A stretch of 64,000 nucleotides of DNA from Leishmania donovani (GCF_000227135.1 NC_018256.1:436821-500820); one strand, 5' to 3'; positions 42,801 to 51,703 are shown, counted from the stretch's first letter. The notes: a model not told the origin generated them from the sequence alone. Numbers and translations: made by a program.

Positions 42801-44273
42801 TCGCCCGCGGTGCTTCACGCCACCGCAGGTGGCAGCACCGGTTTGGAGGAGTACACATTACCCACTCGCTACTCGCCGAGTATCACGGCGGCCACAGCGC
42901 TGAGTGTTGCCTCCGGCGGAGCCGATCTTGGCTCGGCTTCCGCGTTGCACCGCCCCGGCCACATCAACTTCAGCAACCGTAGTGGCAGCGCGCCGCTATT
43001 CTTGGAAGATGGCTGGTCGGAAACGCGCGGAGGCCTGTCGCCCAAGCTTGCAGCGATGAGCTCCCCGATGCCTGGCCCACTCACTCTCCAGCTGGATTCT
43101 CCCGCCGGATTACACGGGCTTCACGTGAGCGGTGCCCATTCACTGACGAGCGCTGCCACCGCGCACAAACCCGCCGCTGCCGCTCGCCCGTTGCCGACAG
43201 TGTACTTTTATGACTCGATCCTCAGCCATCCGCCAGCGCCTGACTCACCGCCATCCGCGCCAGCGACGCATCACGGTGGTGGCGTGCGTGAGCATGACGA
43301 GCACGGTGTCGACGAGGAGGGTGGGCTGCGGGTGAGGGCAACTCTGCTGCGCCAAGCGTCACCTGCGCCGACCGGCACACCAGCTGGGACTTTGCGTCGG
43401 CGGCTTGGTAGCGGTGGTGAGAGCGCGGAGGCCGCCGCCGCATCTTCACCGTCGCTTGCACCACCGCCGCGTGTGCCGGATAACACCTCGGCTCTTCGCC
43501 GTCAACACGCCAAGGACCTGGCACTCTTTCAGGAGTACATCATTGCGCCTATTTTAGAGGCGGATGAGAAGCAGCTGCCGGTGCGTGAGGGGGAGCTCTA
43601 CCTGGCGTGCGTCCGGTGGCCGCAGCGGACGAGCGCGGTGCTGCGGCGCCGCCTGGCTTCCGAAGGGCGGCCAAACGCCTCAGCCCAAGCATCTTCCACA
43701 GGGAGTGCCGCGGGCTTGCCAGCGTCTTTGGTGTCGAGCTCCGCTGCCGGCGGCTCGGTCGGAGGAGGCACTGCGTCTCCCGCGTCTGGCATGAACCCCG
43801 CTTTGCGAGGTCTCTCATCTTCGCAGTCGTCTGGGCAGGCGCAGGTGCTGCCGGAGGTGATTACGCGTCGCTCCTCGACGCCGAGCGGTGCCTCTCCGTT
43901 GCCGAGCTCGCCGACAACGACACCGGTGCTTGGCAACGTCAGCGCAGTTGCTGCAGCTGCAACTACCGGCGGTGGCAGTGCATCAAGTCACATCATCACT
44001 CCGGCCATGACGCCTGTTGTGCTGCCATCCTCCTCCTCCTCTACCGCGGCCAATGCTGGCGGTGGCTCTGCAAGCGGTAATGCAACTGACCTGAGCTCCC
44101 CGTCTCTTGGAGCCACAAACCCGCACACCTCGGCTGCCACGTCGCTGAGCAACACCATGATAGAGGAGGAGGGCAAGGAGGGGTCTCCCTATCCGGACTC
44201 GACGCCGCTGGCCTCCGTGGAGGCCATCAAGTCATTCCTTTATGATAACGTTTTGCGCCTAATGGAATCCTGA
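36897..44273 (+). CDS. Giant protein with multiple degenerate tryparedoxin-like domains
   Basis: A 2458-residue uninterrupted protein, mostly Ser/Ala/Gly/Pro-rich disorder, with islands of ordered sequence resembling tryparedoxin. Domain 1 is split: GKYVLLYLPPP (about 240-250) stands where tryparedoxins have GKTVFFYFSASW, VPVAVLELQY (about 442-452) matches the next strand, and GWYSVES...IQSWPAVVLVDPAGNVV (about 647-686) matches the MPWLSIPF to ESIPTLIGL region. Domain 2 (about 1439-1772) is clearer: LLILFGAGW-H-P-G-M-P replaces SASWCPPC, so both catalytic cysteines are gone. VQVIYVSADE, FHVKSFPRMVVVE and DDPEGKEFPW complete the fold. A third candidate (about 1889-1940, YFVVLGAFGS) is weak. 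It is the last member of the local tryparedoxin cluster. No membrane helix or signal peptide is seen. A redox-dead scaffold or sensor is inferred. The ATG at 36897 is the first in frame. Confidence 0.8.
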   Translation: MDYVLGVLYVTKRYEPLDTSRVHPGGSVPHRTQSSLLHPTAFSMNSLAGVPVMPDIVGAGSENDNDHTAAAAEYLLTPKAGSTNVSWAVPVSVTAKATPLVKEAKAVEATSPLRRGGNAETEPSSSPFPPRTPTLSVDRAPVMTLPLHLPGSRRRSSSLAASGMLPLPTAAAAAAADHTLSFPREGSVLSPLVLGVPTPVITSDAAHSATGGGGGPTASGGRPAIRPQRLEYSVPTKVIAGKYVLLYLPPPQRAGETSAAGLWGSVGAGSAPAFTSSGGAASGGGGAGASGARAHQTSTLLQSPQMDPSKQRIGSSTSSSSSFMTGVSPHTMSAGGVRPNFSAPMSKSVDPSVSTSTATVGGHHLSNHHASHSGAGGGPGAAARQAIVRAAAAAASTQQKLLLFYCLLLHGLAHQKLMQEKTSAPLLEGRDDMDPATAGPVPVAVLELQYTTEGPVRSNPGGVSSTSTLGGSIGASAGADGHGGVALISPGGTAGGGVGVGSAASPPPSGSRTQVYSPLPVSLSPHSGPDGVRGVSMQPGASFSGGGHLSTTASGSASPRASSAIPLFHNVGDPFAARSETCAEEGSATAAAVLRELLRGSLSNADVVATQRLSSVLRHLLDGQPDVWLSPDNIVFDSEITQSPYYGGWYSVESNDGYRRVMQMCNIQSWPAVVLVDPAGNVVTVEALHYMEEELARYIDEVDASVARASALRAAAPTTSPIAAAASLATGAGSTSKSATAKALVSASSPSPQASEVSQQASAVPPLPQYRADIIELDVTEKSRSSPQPRAPLVAESPALSLLQGVATAAGRSNTNPLTSHVEVAADDGDASTSDSAHTPKRRSTSLLGSTGRLESSASVHDPQIPTAEPTPIKAAPITAHYVVDSSGHSATSTATPATASISAVTVSPLLPNASMSNNELAAGVQQGMMSPGRLEAKDEQGDEQGVLIAEQPFDTAMPSLTRFATDDDSDNTWQKNADKVCKKSISLTTQPLCHLSMPALYRSATTTASSATFSPNNVCMTKGHASFPSWDPKAYGGDVAGVLAVSDLDSEMDIPNQLGKTEVSGTRASKDSSSSAREEGGRNKAPTIQVPLASALPLADAVASSAVAHVKTADGFIAAAPGAPSISPSSSPAPLPMFSSRFPWNRVLADPLTVHAPLSFVTASVVTATTAASADAPKKDENAPKGDKTGSSPPLPSLRPFSRRASAITSRGERRRGDAKDGREDSSDFDRTTGSPSAGAADARCSTTPSRTPAATAVVTSSAVPRHAGLSSASNSISESPAAIALSHDNLSPRSGGMRGAAAAPLMWSGRRLPMHPLHRLAFCTVTGREVRERARQAANDTALSSSELGKTNGQSIAAPVMQEAVHQSMADAPNESPVLPSLSVADSVDDASARRLPVQRGLSCQPRSPLPSTPAPPQPSLSDAATQRIMERLLENWQREVAVKLHQCTHLLILFGAGWHPGMPKFVRAVRRLCSAINPPPSASAGAPASRKGSHDDGGDAGGLRGGLSGLKVRGSNSQLSAEDDDVAPFASLKGFGNSLMDWAGGGLVGFAGGCGDASSRHDMRSFCSFAHADADGGNASEEGERMASASPSVEAAAVADKCAASDAAPRRCVQVIYVSADESLQGVCSAMTEMPADWLCVSPYVAQSTLERQLQKHASEMARCIFHVKSFPRMVVVELPSAQQQQQPTNAGRTAAVRTGVIRAEDGDEVEDELGDPAGTLKALCDTTVMSQQLLGQRLDGLWKVVQLHGETHLCDDPEGKEFPWTSESADVLRMKHENVSAFSRLGQQMFSSFTSDFRQPQQDLPHTALSSRPSPPLKGSSPDVFEDAMLLRSPTELLSVSGTSTKKAAAVEKDGWAATADAVSLHQPVERLFPPIKPFLVADGELPSLLERGGYFVVLGAFGSVDSQLHQQCVNALDEVRRWFYAEVEARKQRAWSEPTQLQVMAPHGTYATSFTVGGDRVTLSPAVLHATAGGSTGLEEYTLPTRYSPSITAATALSVASGGADLGSASALHRPGHINFSNRSGSAPLFLEDGWSETRGGLSPKLAAMSSPMPGPLTLQLDSPAGLHGLHVSGAHSLTSAATAHKPAAAARPLPTVYFYDSILSHPPAPDSPPSAPATHHGGGVREHDEHGVDEEGGLRVRATLLRQASPAPTGTPAGTLRRRLGSGGESAEAAAASSPSLAPPPRVPDNTSALRRQHAKDLALFQEYIIAPILEADEKQLPVREGELYLACVRWPQRTSAVLRRRLASEGRPNASAQASSTGSAAGLPASLVSSSAAGGSVGGGTASPASGMNPALRGLSSSQSSGQAQVLPEVITRRSSTPSGASPLPSSPTTTPVLGNVSAVAAAATTGGGSASSHIITPAMTPVVLPSSSSSTAANAGGGSASGNATDLSSPSLGATNPHTSAATSLSNTMIEEEGKEGSPYPDSTPLASVEAIKSFLYDNVLRLMES

Positions 44274-45700
44274 GCAGGTTTTTTTTTTTTGGGGTGTGCT
44301 GTGGCCCGAGTGATGTGCGACGAGGTGAGGTGTGAGGCGTGGGCCTGTGCTGCATCTTTTCCGCTTGCTTGTGCCCGCATGCCTTGATTCGCTTGTTTAC
44401 TTTGTGTGTTGTCTCTGTGCTTCTTTGAGTGTGTGTGTGTGTTTTCGCCTGTTTTCTGGGGTATACGTGAGCGCGCCGTTCGAGAAAGCTAAGACTCACA
44501 CGCTAGTGCACACAGACATGCCGACACGCATGGCCATGCACACGCATCCAACCAAGCGCTGGCCAAGTGGTTGTTGTATGCCGATGGGTGCTGCCGGGGC
44601 GTGCGCAGCTTGATCTCGGGGTGGGCTGCACGTGCCGTGTCGTAACGTCTTGTGTTGTCTGTTCGTCTGTCTCTGTCTGTCTCTCTCTCTATCTCTCTCT
44701 GTGTCCATGTCTGTGTCTGTGTGTGTGTGCACGCCGCCTGTCTGTTCGACTCCCCTTTCGTTTCGTGTTGTTGTTGATGTCGGTGTGCGCGTTGGTGACC
44801 GTCTGCATTTTCAACTTTCTTACGTCGTCGTCGTCGTCCTTGTTTGAGTGATGGCTGCTGCCGTGCACGAGTGCGTGTGCGTGCGGAGCGATGTGAACGT
44901 TTGGTGCGGTTCTCGTGCAGCGATGCTCACTGCTTCTCGAGAAGGTCATGCGCGGGCTGAATGAGAGATGGCGATGGCGACGATGCAGGTCATGTATGCG
45001 CTGATATTGCGTTTTCGCGTAGCTGTATGTTTCTGTTGTGTGCCAGGTTGGACAGTGCGTTTGCGTGGAACTCTCATGGAGAAAATGCCCGAAGCGCCCT
45101 ATTTGCCGCTCCTTCCTTTCCTCCGGCTGCCACGACCGCGTGGTAGCCCTGGAGGCCAACCGGGGGATGCTAGGGTGGGCGCAAACTGTGCATGAGGACC
45201 TCCCCCTCTTCCCCGCGCGAGATAGGGACTTGCCCCGCGCACGCGCGCGCATCCCGGGAACGCACATACAAGCGAGGCCTAGAAACGCTTTGCACAGCGT
45301 CTTTTCCGTTTAAGCGGCTCTCCTTCCAGCGCCGCAGACCGCGGCGTGCAAGTGGGGCGGTGGCAAACAGTAAGAAGGCAGATGAAATACTCTACGCTTC
45401 TGCAGCCCCCCCCCCCCCACCTCCACGACTCTCCACCATATCCTCCAAACCTCTCGCTCGCTCCTCCTCTCCGCTTCTACGCTCATCAACTAAGTAGTTC
45501 GCTCGCTTCCTCTATATGAGCCTTCCAGAAAGCCCGGGCCGACGTCTATCCACTCATCCGTGCGCACAAAAGCGTAGACGAGGGCAGGTTCAAGCACACA
45601 CGCCTATCGCAGCCCTTGCACTGCTTCCCTCCACTTTCTCTCGTCATCCCCCAGCTACTGGTTACACCGCCCTTGACCCCCCGCTTCCCAACGCTCTCGA
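44274..45700 (+). other. Intergenic region
   Basis: No gene seen. A T run directly after the stop (44280-44290), TG-rich and TCTG-rich repeats (about 44425-44441, 44652-44730), mixed DNA, then a C run (45409-45418) and CT-rich leader. One candidate acceptor for the next gene is the AG at 45493-45494. Confidence 0.6.
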
Positions 45701-47494
45701 ATGCCACTGAGCTTGGTGACCTCTCAGGTGCGCCAGGAGGTGCACAACTTCTTCCAAGGTGTCGTGGAGAGCTTCGGCGTTGTTTTGGTGTGGTCATACG
45801 CGCTTGATAAGCGCCGCGCGCGCGACGGGGCCGAGGTGACGGATGAGCAGGGCAGATTTTCACCTCCGCCGTTCTCATCCACACCGTTGGCGGATGTGGC
45901 TGAGGGGGCGGCTGCAGAAGGCGCACTTGCGACAACGCCAATGCCAGGGTCCGCTGCGCCGCTGCCGCGGACCGCGGCTCTCTCTGGGAGCGGCTCTGGT
46001 GCACCCCGTCTGGCGCGCACCTTCTTGATGCCGTCGTGGAGTTTGCTGGAGCGAGATCCGAAGTTGTGGATGCTCCTGCGCAAGAACCTCCTGGCAAACC
46101 TTGCCCTTGCCTGCCTTACGCTCATGTACATGGGTCTCTCACGTTGCCTCGCCTCGAACACGCCATCTTTTCTTAGTAGGGCGGCTGCTGGCGGTAGAAG
46201 TGCGACCACCGCGAGTCTTTCAGCGGACGCGCGCAGCAGCAACGGTACCACTGCAACGAGGTCCCTCACCACCTCCCTGGTATTTCTCTTGCTGTTATGG
46301 TCGGTGCGGTTGGGCCTGTGGATGCTCAAGTACGTCGGCCAGTGGCCCTTCTACACTCTTCTGCAGATTATCGGACTTGTATGGTTTAGCCAGCTCTACC
46401 GCGAAACCTGGCTGGTGCGCAAGGGTTGGGTGCTCCGTGGCACCGAGTTACGCGAGGCACCAGCCGCGGGGTCAGCGAAGAACAAAGCCATGGCGGGTGG
46501 TGGCGGAGGTGGCAGCGATGCCGGTGCCGCCTCCCATCACGCACCTCCTACGTCGCCGCCGCCGTCCGTCGCCGCCGGCGCGGCGCTGCCATGGCTTTCA
46601 CTTATTCCACTGTATTCCGGCGCCGAAAGCAGCGGTGACGGCGAGGATGGTACGTCGTACGAGGCACGAGGGTTCTCATCTTCGTTACTGCTCATGTGCA
46701 CGGCGCTTCTGCGCTCTGTGCCGCCGTACGTACGACACACCACGAACTTAGTGTGGCGCATGATCACGCACAAGGGCCCGACAGCAGTGCTGCAGGACTG
46801 GGTACTCGGCGACGCTTCCAAAGCTGCCGCTGCTGCTGCCGCCGCCTCTGCTTTGACCAGCGCCCGCCACCATCATGCCTATGCCTCGGGTGCAGCATCG
46901 CCGCATCAGTCGCAGACAATGTCCACAAGCCCCGACCCGTTTGCGACCGTCGTCCTTCAGCTAGAAGCCATCAGCGAGGTGCTTTTCAAGGCGCTGGCAA
47001 CCATGTCCTTTGCGCTCTTCGCATCCGCAATCGAACGACTGCCGCTGATCGGCACGCCACTATGTGCGGTGCTCAACGCGCAGCTCTACGTGTTCTACGT
47101 GTTCGACTACCGGTATGCCGCGCAGCAGCAACCGGACGCGGTGCACCATCGCGGGTCAGCGCTCACGTACCAGCTGCGTCACTTTGAGCAGTGCTCGATG
47201 TACTACGCTGGCTACGGCATGAGCTCCGCCGTGCTGTCGCTGTGGCTGACACACCAGCTCGGCACAGTCGTCTCTGTGTGCGCCGTGTCGGTACTGTACT
47301 CGTGGCAGGTGGTGTGGAGCGGCTTTGCAGTGCCGCTACCCTCGTCTCGACCGGTGCCGCTCTTCTCCGTGTGGTTCTACGCGGTGGATATGGCGCAGCG
47401 ACACTATGCTGTGCTCTGGCGCGTAGTGGTGATTGCCATCCTCCTATATCTGCCCTTGGACTGTGCGTGTTGGTTGCTCGGCACTGGCGTGTGA
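45701..47494 (+). CDS. EI24: EI24-like ER membrane protein
   Basis: A 597-residue multi-spanning protein. Hydrophobic segments lie at about 128-150, 190-208, 215-231, 425-475 and 495-540, with another near the C-terminus (about 570-595). The most diagnostic stretch is about 440-510: ERLPLIGTPLCAVLNAQLYVFYVFDYRY, then HFEQCSMYYAGYGMSSAVLS. It matches the EI24/PIG8 pattern in which a loop between two helices carries FEYRW and is followed by a NWPYYFGFG-type segment. Long disordered loops (about 45-100 and 255-345) are additions compared with the animal protein of about 340 residues. EI24 family proteins sit in the ER membrane and are linked in animals to autophagy and ER-mitochondria contact; the trypanosomatid role is unknown. 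The ATG at 45701 is the first in frame. Confidence 0.75.
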   Translation: MPLSLVTSQVRQEVHNFFQGVVESFGVVLVWSYALDKRRARDGAEVTDEQGRFSPPPFSSTPLADVAEGAAAEGALATTPMPGSAAPLPRTAALSGSGSGAPRLARTFLMPSWSLLERDPKLWMLLRKNLLANLALACLTLMYMGLSRCLASNTPSFLSRAAAGGRSATTASLSADARSSNGTTATRSLTTSLVFLLLLWSVRLGLWMLKYVGQWPFYTLLQIIGLVWFSQLYRETWLVRKGWVLRGTELREAPAAGSAKNKAMAGGGGGGSDAGAASHHAPPTSPPPSVAAGAALPWLSLIPLYSGAESSGDGEDGTSYEARGFSSSLLLMCTALLRSVPPYVRHTTNLVWRMITHKGPTAVLQDWVLGDASKAAAAAAAASALTSARHHHAYASGAASPHQSQTMSTSPDPFATVVLQLEAISEVLFKALATMSFALFASAIERLPLIGTPLCAVLNAQLYVFYVFDYRYAAQQQPDAVHHRGSALTYQLRHFEQCSMYYAGYGMSSAVLSLWLTHQLGTVVSVCAVSVLYSWQVVWSGFAVPLPSSRPVPLFSVWFYAVDMAQRHYAVLWRVVVIAILLYLPLDCACWLLGTGV

Positions 47495-49054
47495 AGAGTT
47501 CTGCAGCCGTGGGCGGCCTTTCCCAGAGGACCTGTGGTACTTGTTCCGTTTTCGTCCTGCAACACCCCCTCCCTCTCAGGGAGTTTGTCGTGTCTGTGTT
47601 TCGGCACGCGTGCGCGTGCCTTTGTGAAAACGCCTGCTGCACGCATCGCCTCACTTCACGGTGCCCAAGAGCACAGATTCCTGCCGGATGGCGGCGCGAC
47701 GATCGATGCGCGCCACTCGCTCACCACGGTGCAGGGAAAGGAAAAAAAAATAATAACGCTCGTGCTGGGAGCGTCAGCTCGACACGGAGACACTCACCCA
47801 CCCACCGACACACACACACACACACACAAATACAAGAGCCCCTCGTTTTCCCCTGCTGTTTCGGGCTGCTTTTTCCTTCGCTCCACGCCTTCGTCTTTTT
47901 TTTTCAAAATGTGCGGTTTCTGCTTGCCCCCACAATCCTCAGCTTTACACGCCGTCCCACCCGCTTCGAATGCACGCATGGCGAACAACGACTGCTGTCG
48001 CCGGGGTATTTGGCGATCTCTTCACGCTGATTTCTTGCCCATTCACAGGTTTATGTATAAGTGCATGATTGCCGGCTTCTGCTTGTCTATCTCTTGGACT
48101 GCTTTCCTCAGGTGTCGCCACTGTCTTCTCTGTCGCTTTCACCTTATCTTGCTTTCTTTTCGTTTCTGTGCCGAAATCGGTGCTGGCGGCGAGTATGTCC
48201 GTTGCGTGCATTTGCCAGCCGGTGGCGTGCTTCGCTTTAGCGGCGTGCATGGGTGCCCTGCTCTTCGTCGCCTTCTTTTTACGTCTCTCACGGAGTTGTA
48301 GCTTGCCAACGCGGACCTTGACCATTAGTCGGGTCACCCTCTCTCTGTTCTTCCTCTTCCCCCCACCCCACCCATTGCTGGAATGGATGACGGAGCTGAG
48401 TGACGCTGACCAGAGATCCAAGAAAGCGTCGCGTGCCGCTCGCCGTCGCAGAGACAGTGGTGGGCTGCTGTATGCTTGTGTGTGCGTCGGCGCGTGTATG
48501 TGAGCACTGCCGTCTGCCGTTTATGCGTCGCAGAGTCCATTGTGCCCTTCTCCCTGCAAGGGAGGCAACAAAGAGGCCCATCAAGCAGAAAGCGGCGGAT
48601 GCTAAGGCTGCCATTTTTAGGTGACAGGTCAAGTCTCTTTAGGCTCGTCAGAGGATGTGCATGCGCGCACAGTGATGCACACGTGAAGAGTCCGCGGACT
48701 CGCAGTCGGTCGCTTCAACGCGCGGCGTTCTTCACATGGGCTTGTGGCGCGAGAGCCGAACATGGCGCTACCACTACTTGCGCACCTCTTTCCTTGTGCT
48801 ACTCTCTCTCTGCCGTTTCTCTTTGCTAGGCGAGTTCGTCTCTGAGCCCCTTCCTCTCCGCACAAACGCGCGCCCGTGCACGCCGGCGTCCTCCTTCCTC
48901 TTTTTTCCAGACAGCTCGACAGCGGCCACAGCGCAGCGCACAGGCCAGGGGGTCGTGGGCAGCGAGGCAAGCTCGCTCACACACAGCTGGCGCCTCCCCT
49001 TAGCAGCACATCCTTGCAGTCTTTCCAACTCTTATCCGCTCGACGCCGCCGCTT
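47495..49054 (+). other. Intergenic region
   Basis: No gene seen. 3' UTR-like mixed DNA with a CA repeat (about 47809-47827), a T run (47897-47904), then CT-rich leader with acceptors at 48828-48829 and 48909-48910. Confidence 0.6.
48888..48910 (+). promoter_or_regulatory. Candidate spliced-leader acceptor for the four-helix membrane protein
   Basis: CT-rich tract ending in TTTTTTCCAG with the AG at 48909-48910, giving a 144-nt 5' UTR. A second good acceptor (TTTGCTAG) lies at 48828-48829. Confidence 0.5.
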
Positions 49055-50866
49055 ATGGCTTACCCTGGCTTCTTTCGCTTGACTGCTGCGGCCCGGGTGG
49101 CGCTCATGGCGTTGTGTCTTGCTCTAGCACTCATCTGCGTGGCCGCTGTTGCTGCGCCTACCTTCTCCGCATCGTCCGCAGCCCAGCAGTATAGGGACAG
49201 ACGCGTCGCGCACTTGCGCGCTGCTTTGCTCGACAAGGCACCGTATCATGCAGAGGCGTTACCCGATCCGCCACTGGAGTGGGGCGTTCACACGGCGTGC
49301 AAGAAGTTCGGCCGTGGCTGCCCGGACTCGTACGTTGAGTTTCTCGAGGAGCTCGTAGCCTCACTGAAGGGTGAGGTCGCTGATGGAGACGGTCGCGACG
49401 TCGCAGACGCGGTCGCGGAGAAGAGGAAAGGGACGGAGCATGCGACATGCCAGGCTCAGACGGAGCTGGGCAATAACGCGGCGACACGAGTCGCGTCTGT
49501 CGTCGAGGCCCCCGAGCGGTGCATCAGCGGCGTGGACGACCGCGTTGCCGACGCTGCTGTCTCTCTTGCCGCACTCCTGCCGGGTGATCTCCGACTTCCT
49601 CTGCAGTTGACGTGGCCGTACGAGGCGCGGAAGCGTCTTGAGAACCTGCTCCATCTACTTGCCACTCGCGAGTCTGAGCTCCGCAGAGACGGTGTCGCGC
49701 CGGCGCCGTTACAGCGACTCTACCATGTACCATCTGCCGAGCACATTCACTTGGTGGAGGACCTAGACGGCGCCGTAACGGCGCGGCTGCACACCGCTTG
49801 CGCTATCGGCTCAGCGTCGTCGTCGGCGCCACTGCCAGCGGGGTGGACACTGCAAAAGTGGGAAGACATGTACGGCTTGTGGTGTCGACATGTCGAGCAA
49901 CAGCATCAAAATCGACGAGATGATAGCTTGGGCGCAACTAGCGTGATAGCAGCACCTCCATCCAGCTTGGTGCCTCTTCCTCGCAAGGCATGGCATTGCA
50001 CTGCACTCCACCACGCGACACTGTACCTGCAGCTGCTCGTGCGCGCAGATCAGCTTCTCACCTGGGCTTGGGGCTGGACTTTTTACATCGCAGTACCAAG
50101 TGCGTTTCTGGTGTGCGTTCTTCTCTGGCTCTGCGTGGGAGATGCATGGACAGAAGCGGCTGAGGCCTTCGTGGTGAATGCGTCCGCGGTTACAGCTGAT
50201 GCCGCAGGGCAAGACGACGGCGTGGTGAAGGAGGCTAGTGCGAGTAGGGGCACGACACCTAGCGCAACACCGCACGAGTGTCGGCCGCCCTCGGCGACCA
50301 CAGGATCTCCCTCGACTCTGACCGCGAGTTCTGCCGTGCATGGGGCCGAGGCAGCGCCGTCGACGTCCCCCGTAACCTCTGTAGCCCTCGCAGAGGGGCG
50401 GCGTGACACCCCTCCGGCAGGGTACGGCGCGGTGCCCGCCTCGGAGCATTGCCCCCACCAACACCAAGGGCAGCTCGAAGGGCAGCGGCAGCGTCGCGCT
50501 GCTCTGCTACGCCGGCGTTTTGCTGTATCTGCTCTCCACCGCTCCCCCACACTCTTTTTCCTCAAGTTACGGCTGCTCCTGTGCCTCCTTGTGGCAGGCC
50601 AACTGCTGTGGAGCCTGTGGCGTGTCTTAGCTGCCAGCTATGACGTGACCGCCTCAGCTGCTCCACTTGTGCAGTTCTTTCTCCCGTCCTGGCTTCTGGG
50701 GTGCCTGAGCGTGTATCTCGTTGTGCCATTGCAGATGATGGTGCTGGGGACAGCGTTGAAGGGTGCCCTAAGCGCGCACGAAGAACTACTGTCTTTCCAA
50801 GCCAAGTGCGCAGCTGAGCAGCGTGCTCTACTGAACGCTGCTGGCGTGCTTCCATTGGGTGGCTAA
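49055..50866 (+). CDS. Unknown membrane protein with large N-terminal lumenal/extracellular domain
   Basis: A 603-residue protein that I do not recognise. An N-terminal hydrophobic segment (about 12-34) could be a signal anchor or cleavable signal. It is followed by a ~300-residue soluble region containing a Cys-rich patch (HTACKKFGRGCPDSYVEFLEEL, about 75-96) and helical, acidic stretches. A second hydrophobic helix lies at about 344-363 (YIAVPSAFLVCVLLWLCV). Residues about 370-490 are Ser/Thr/Ala/His-rich and disordered. Two more hydrophobic helices lie at about 503-520 and 542-570. With four helices, both ends could face the same side. No enzymatic motif seen. Confidence 0.7.
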   Translation: MAYPGFFRLTAAARVALMALCLALALICVAAVAAPTFSASSAAQQYRDRRVAHLRAALLDKAPYHAEALPDPPLEWGVHTACKKFGRGCPDSYVEFLEELVASLKGEVADGDGRDVADAVAEKRKGTEHATCQAQTELGNNAATRVASVVEAPERCISGVDDRVADAAVSLAALLPGDLRLPLQLTWPYEARKRLENLLHLLATRESELRRDGVAPAPLQRLYHVPSAEHIHLVEDLDGAVTARLHTACAIGSASSSAPLPAGWTLQKWEDMYGLWCRHVEQQHQNRRDDSLGATSVIAAPPSSLVPLPRKAWHCTALHHATLYLQLLVRADQLLTWAWGWTFYIAVPSAFLVCVLLWLCVGDAWTEAAEAFVVNASAVTADAAGQDDGVVKEASASRGTTPSATPHECRPPSATTGSPSTLTASSAVHGAEAAPSTSPVTSVALAEGRRDTPPAGYGAVPASEHCPHQHQGQLEGQRQRRAALLRRRFAVSALHRSPTLFFLKLRLLLCLLVAGQLLWSLWRVLAASYDVTASAAPLVQFFLPSWLLGCLSVYLVVPLQMMVLGTALKGALSAHEELLSFQAKCAAEQRALLNAAGVLPLGG

Positions 50867-51340
50867 GAAGTATGGCGCGGTGCAGATGGAAGGAGAGGAC
50901 GCCGATGTTGCACCCATATTTTCACTTAGCCACGCGGGCCTACCTGGCTGTACGCACACACCCATCCACGGTGCTCGAGACGACGCAGCTCCTCTCTCCG
51001 TGCTACAGAAGAAACGAAGGCGAAAAACAGATGCGTGCTTAGAGGCCTGATCGCTCGAGCAGAGCCGGCCTGCACGCCACGAAGGCTGCGCGGCGGGCGG
51101 AGAAACGGCGCCTTTTCTCTAGGCGGCGCCTCTAGAGATGGCTGGGGAGTTCACTTTTGTTTTCTGGCACCGCATTCAACCACCACGCGTCCATTGTCAA
51201 CGTCCCGCATCGTGGGCGCGCACCACAGTGCCCCTCCCCTTCTTTTTTCTCCCCTCCGTACCACCTCCTCTACCCCTTTGCGATCTGTTTTTCTCTCTCT
51301 GCATGTGCCGATCCTTTCTTCTTCGCCTCATGATGCTCGC

Positions 51341-51345
<5 letters not shown>

Positions 51346-51381
<36 letters not shown>
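51346..51381. repeat. CA microsatellite
   Basis: About 18 uninterrupted CA units, the longest dinucleotide repeat in the window. Confidence 0.95.
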
Positions 51382-51383
<2 letters not shown>

Positions 51384-51638
51384 CAGACATGTACACACCT
51401 ACACACAAAAGGGTCACGTACACGAACCGTCTTCCGCCCCTCCCTCCGCGACGCGCCTCATCGTAGGAAGGCAAAGGAAAGCCGAAGGCTCAACGCCACG
51501 CCGCCGCCGCTCTTCCGTCTCACACCTCTTCCCTTGCACGTCGCGCGTCCCTCTTGTTCTCTCCCCCTCTCTGTCTCACTGTGACCTACACCTCAGCTCC
51601 CCTCCCCCCTCCCGCCGCGCGCGTGCGACTCGCGCTTT

Positions 51639-51674
51639 CATCATTTTCTTTTTTTTTTTCGCTCTATTCTACAG
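51639..51674 (+). promoter_or_regulatory. Spliced-leader acceptor for the 376-residue gene
   Basis: A long T-rich tract followed by CTATTCTACAG with the AG at 51673-51674. The 5' UTR is 29 nt and the first ATG is 51704. It also shows that the in-frame sequence upstream of 51674 lies in the splice signal and is not translated. Confidence 0.7.
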
Positions 51675-51703
51675 AAGCCTCAACGACGGCCGCAGTGGCT
51701 GCA

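Larger units (their letters stand above)
50867..51703 (+). other. Intergenic spacer with long CA repeat
   Basis: No gene seen. Short 3' UTR, then CT-rich DNA, a CA microsatellite (51346-51381) and a T-rich splice tract ending at 51674. Confidence 0.65.

Noticed and set aside
45090..45260. Possible second retroposon fragment upstream of the EI24-like gene
   Set aside because: GC-rich mixed sequence, but I could not match any of the SIDER landmarks seen at 25741-26262.
51554..51703. 50-codon extension of the 376-residue protein
   Set aside because: It runs through the polypyrimidine tract and the acceptor AG at 51673-51674, so it is not in the mature mRNA.
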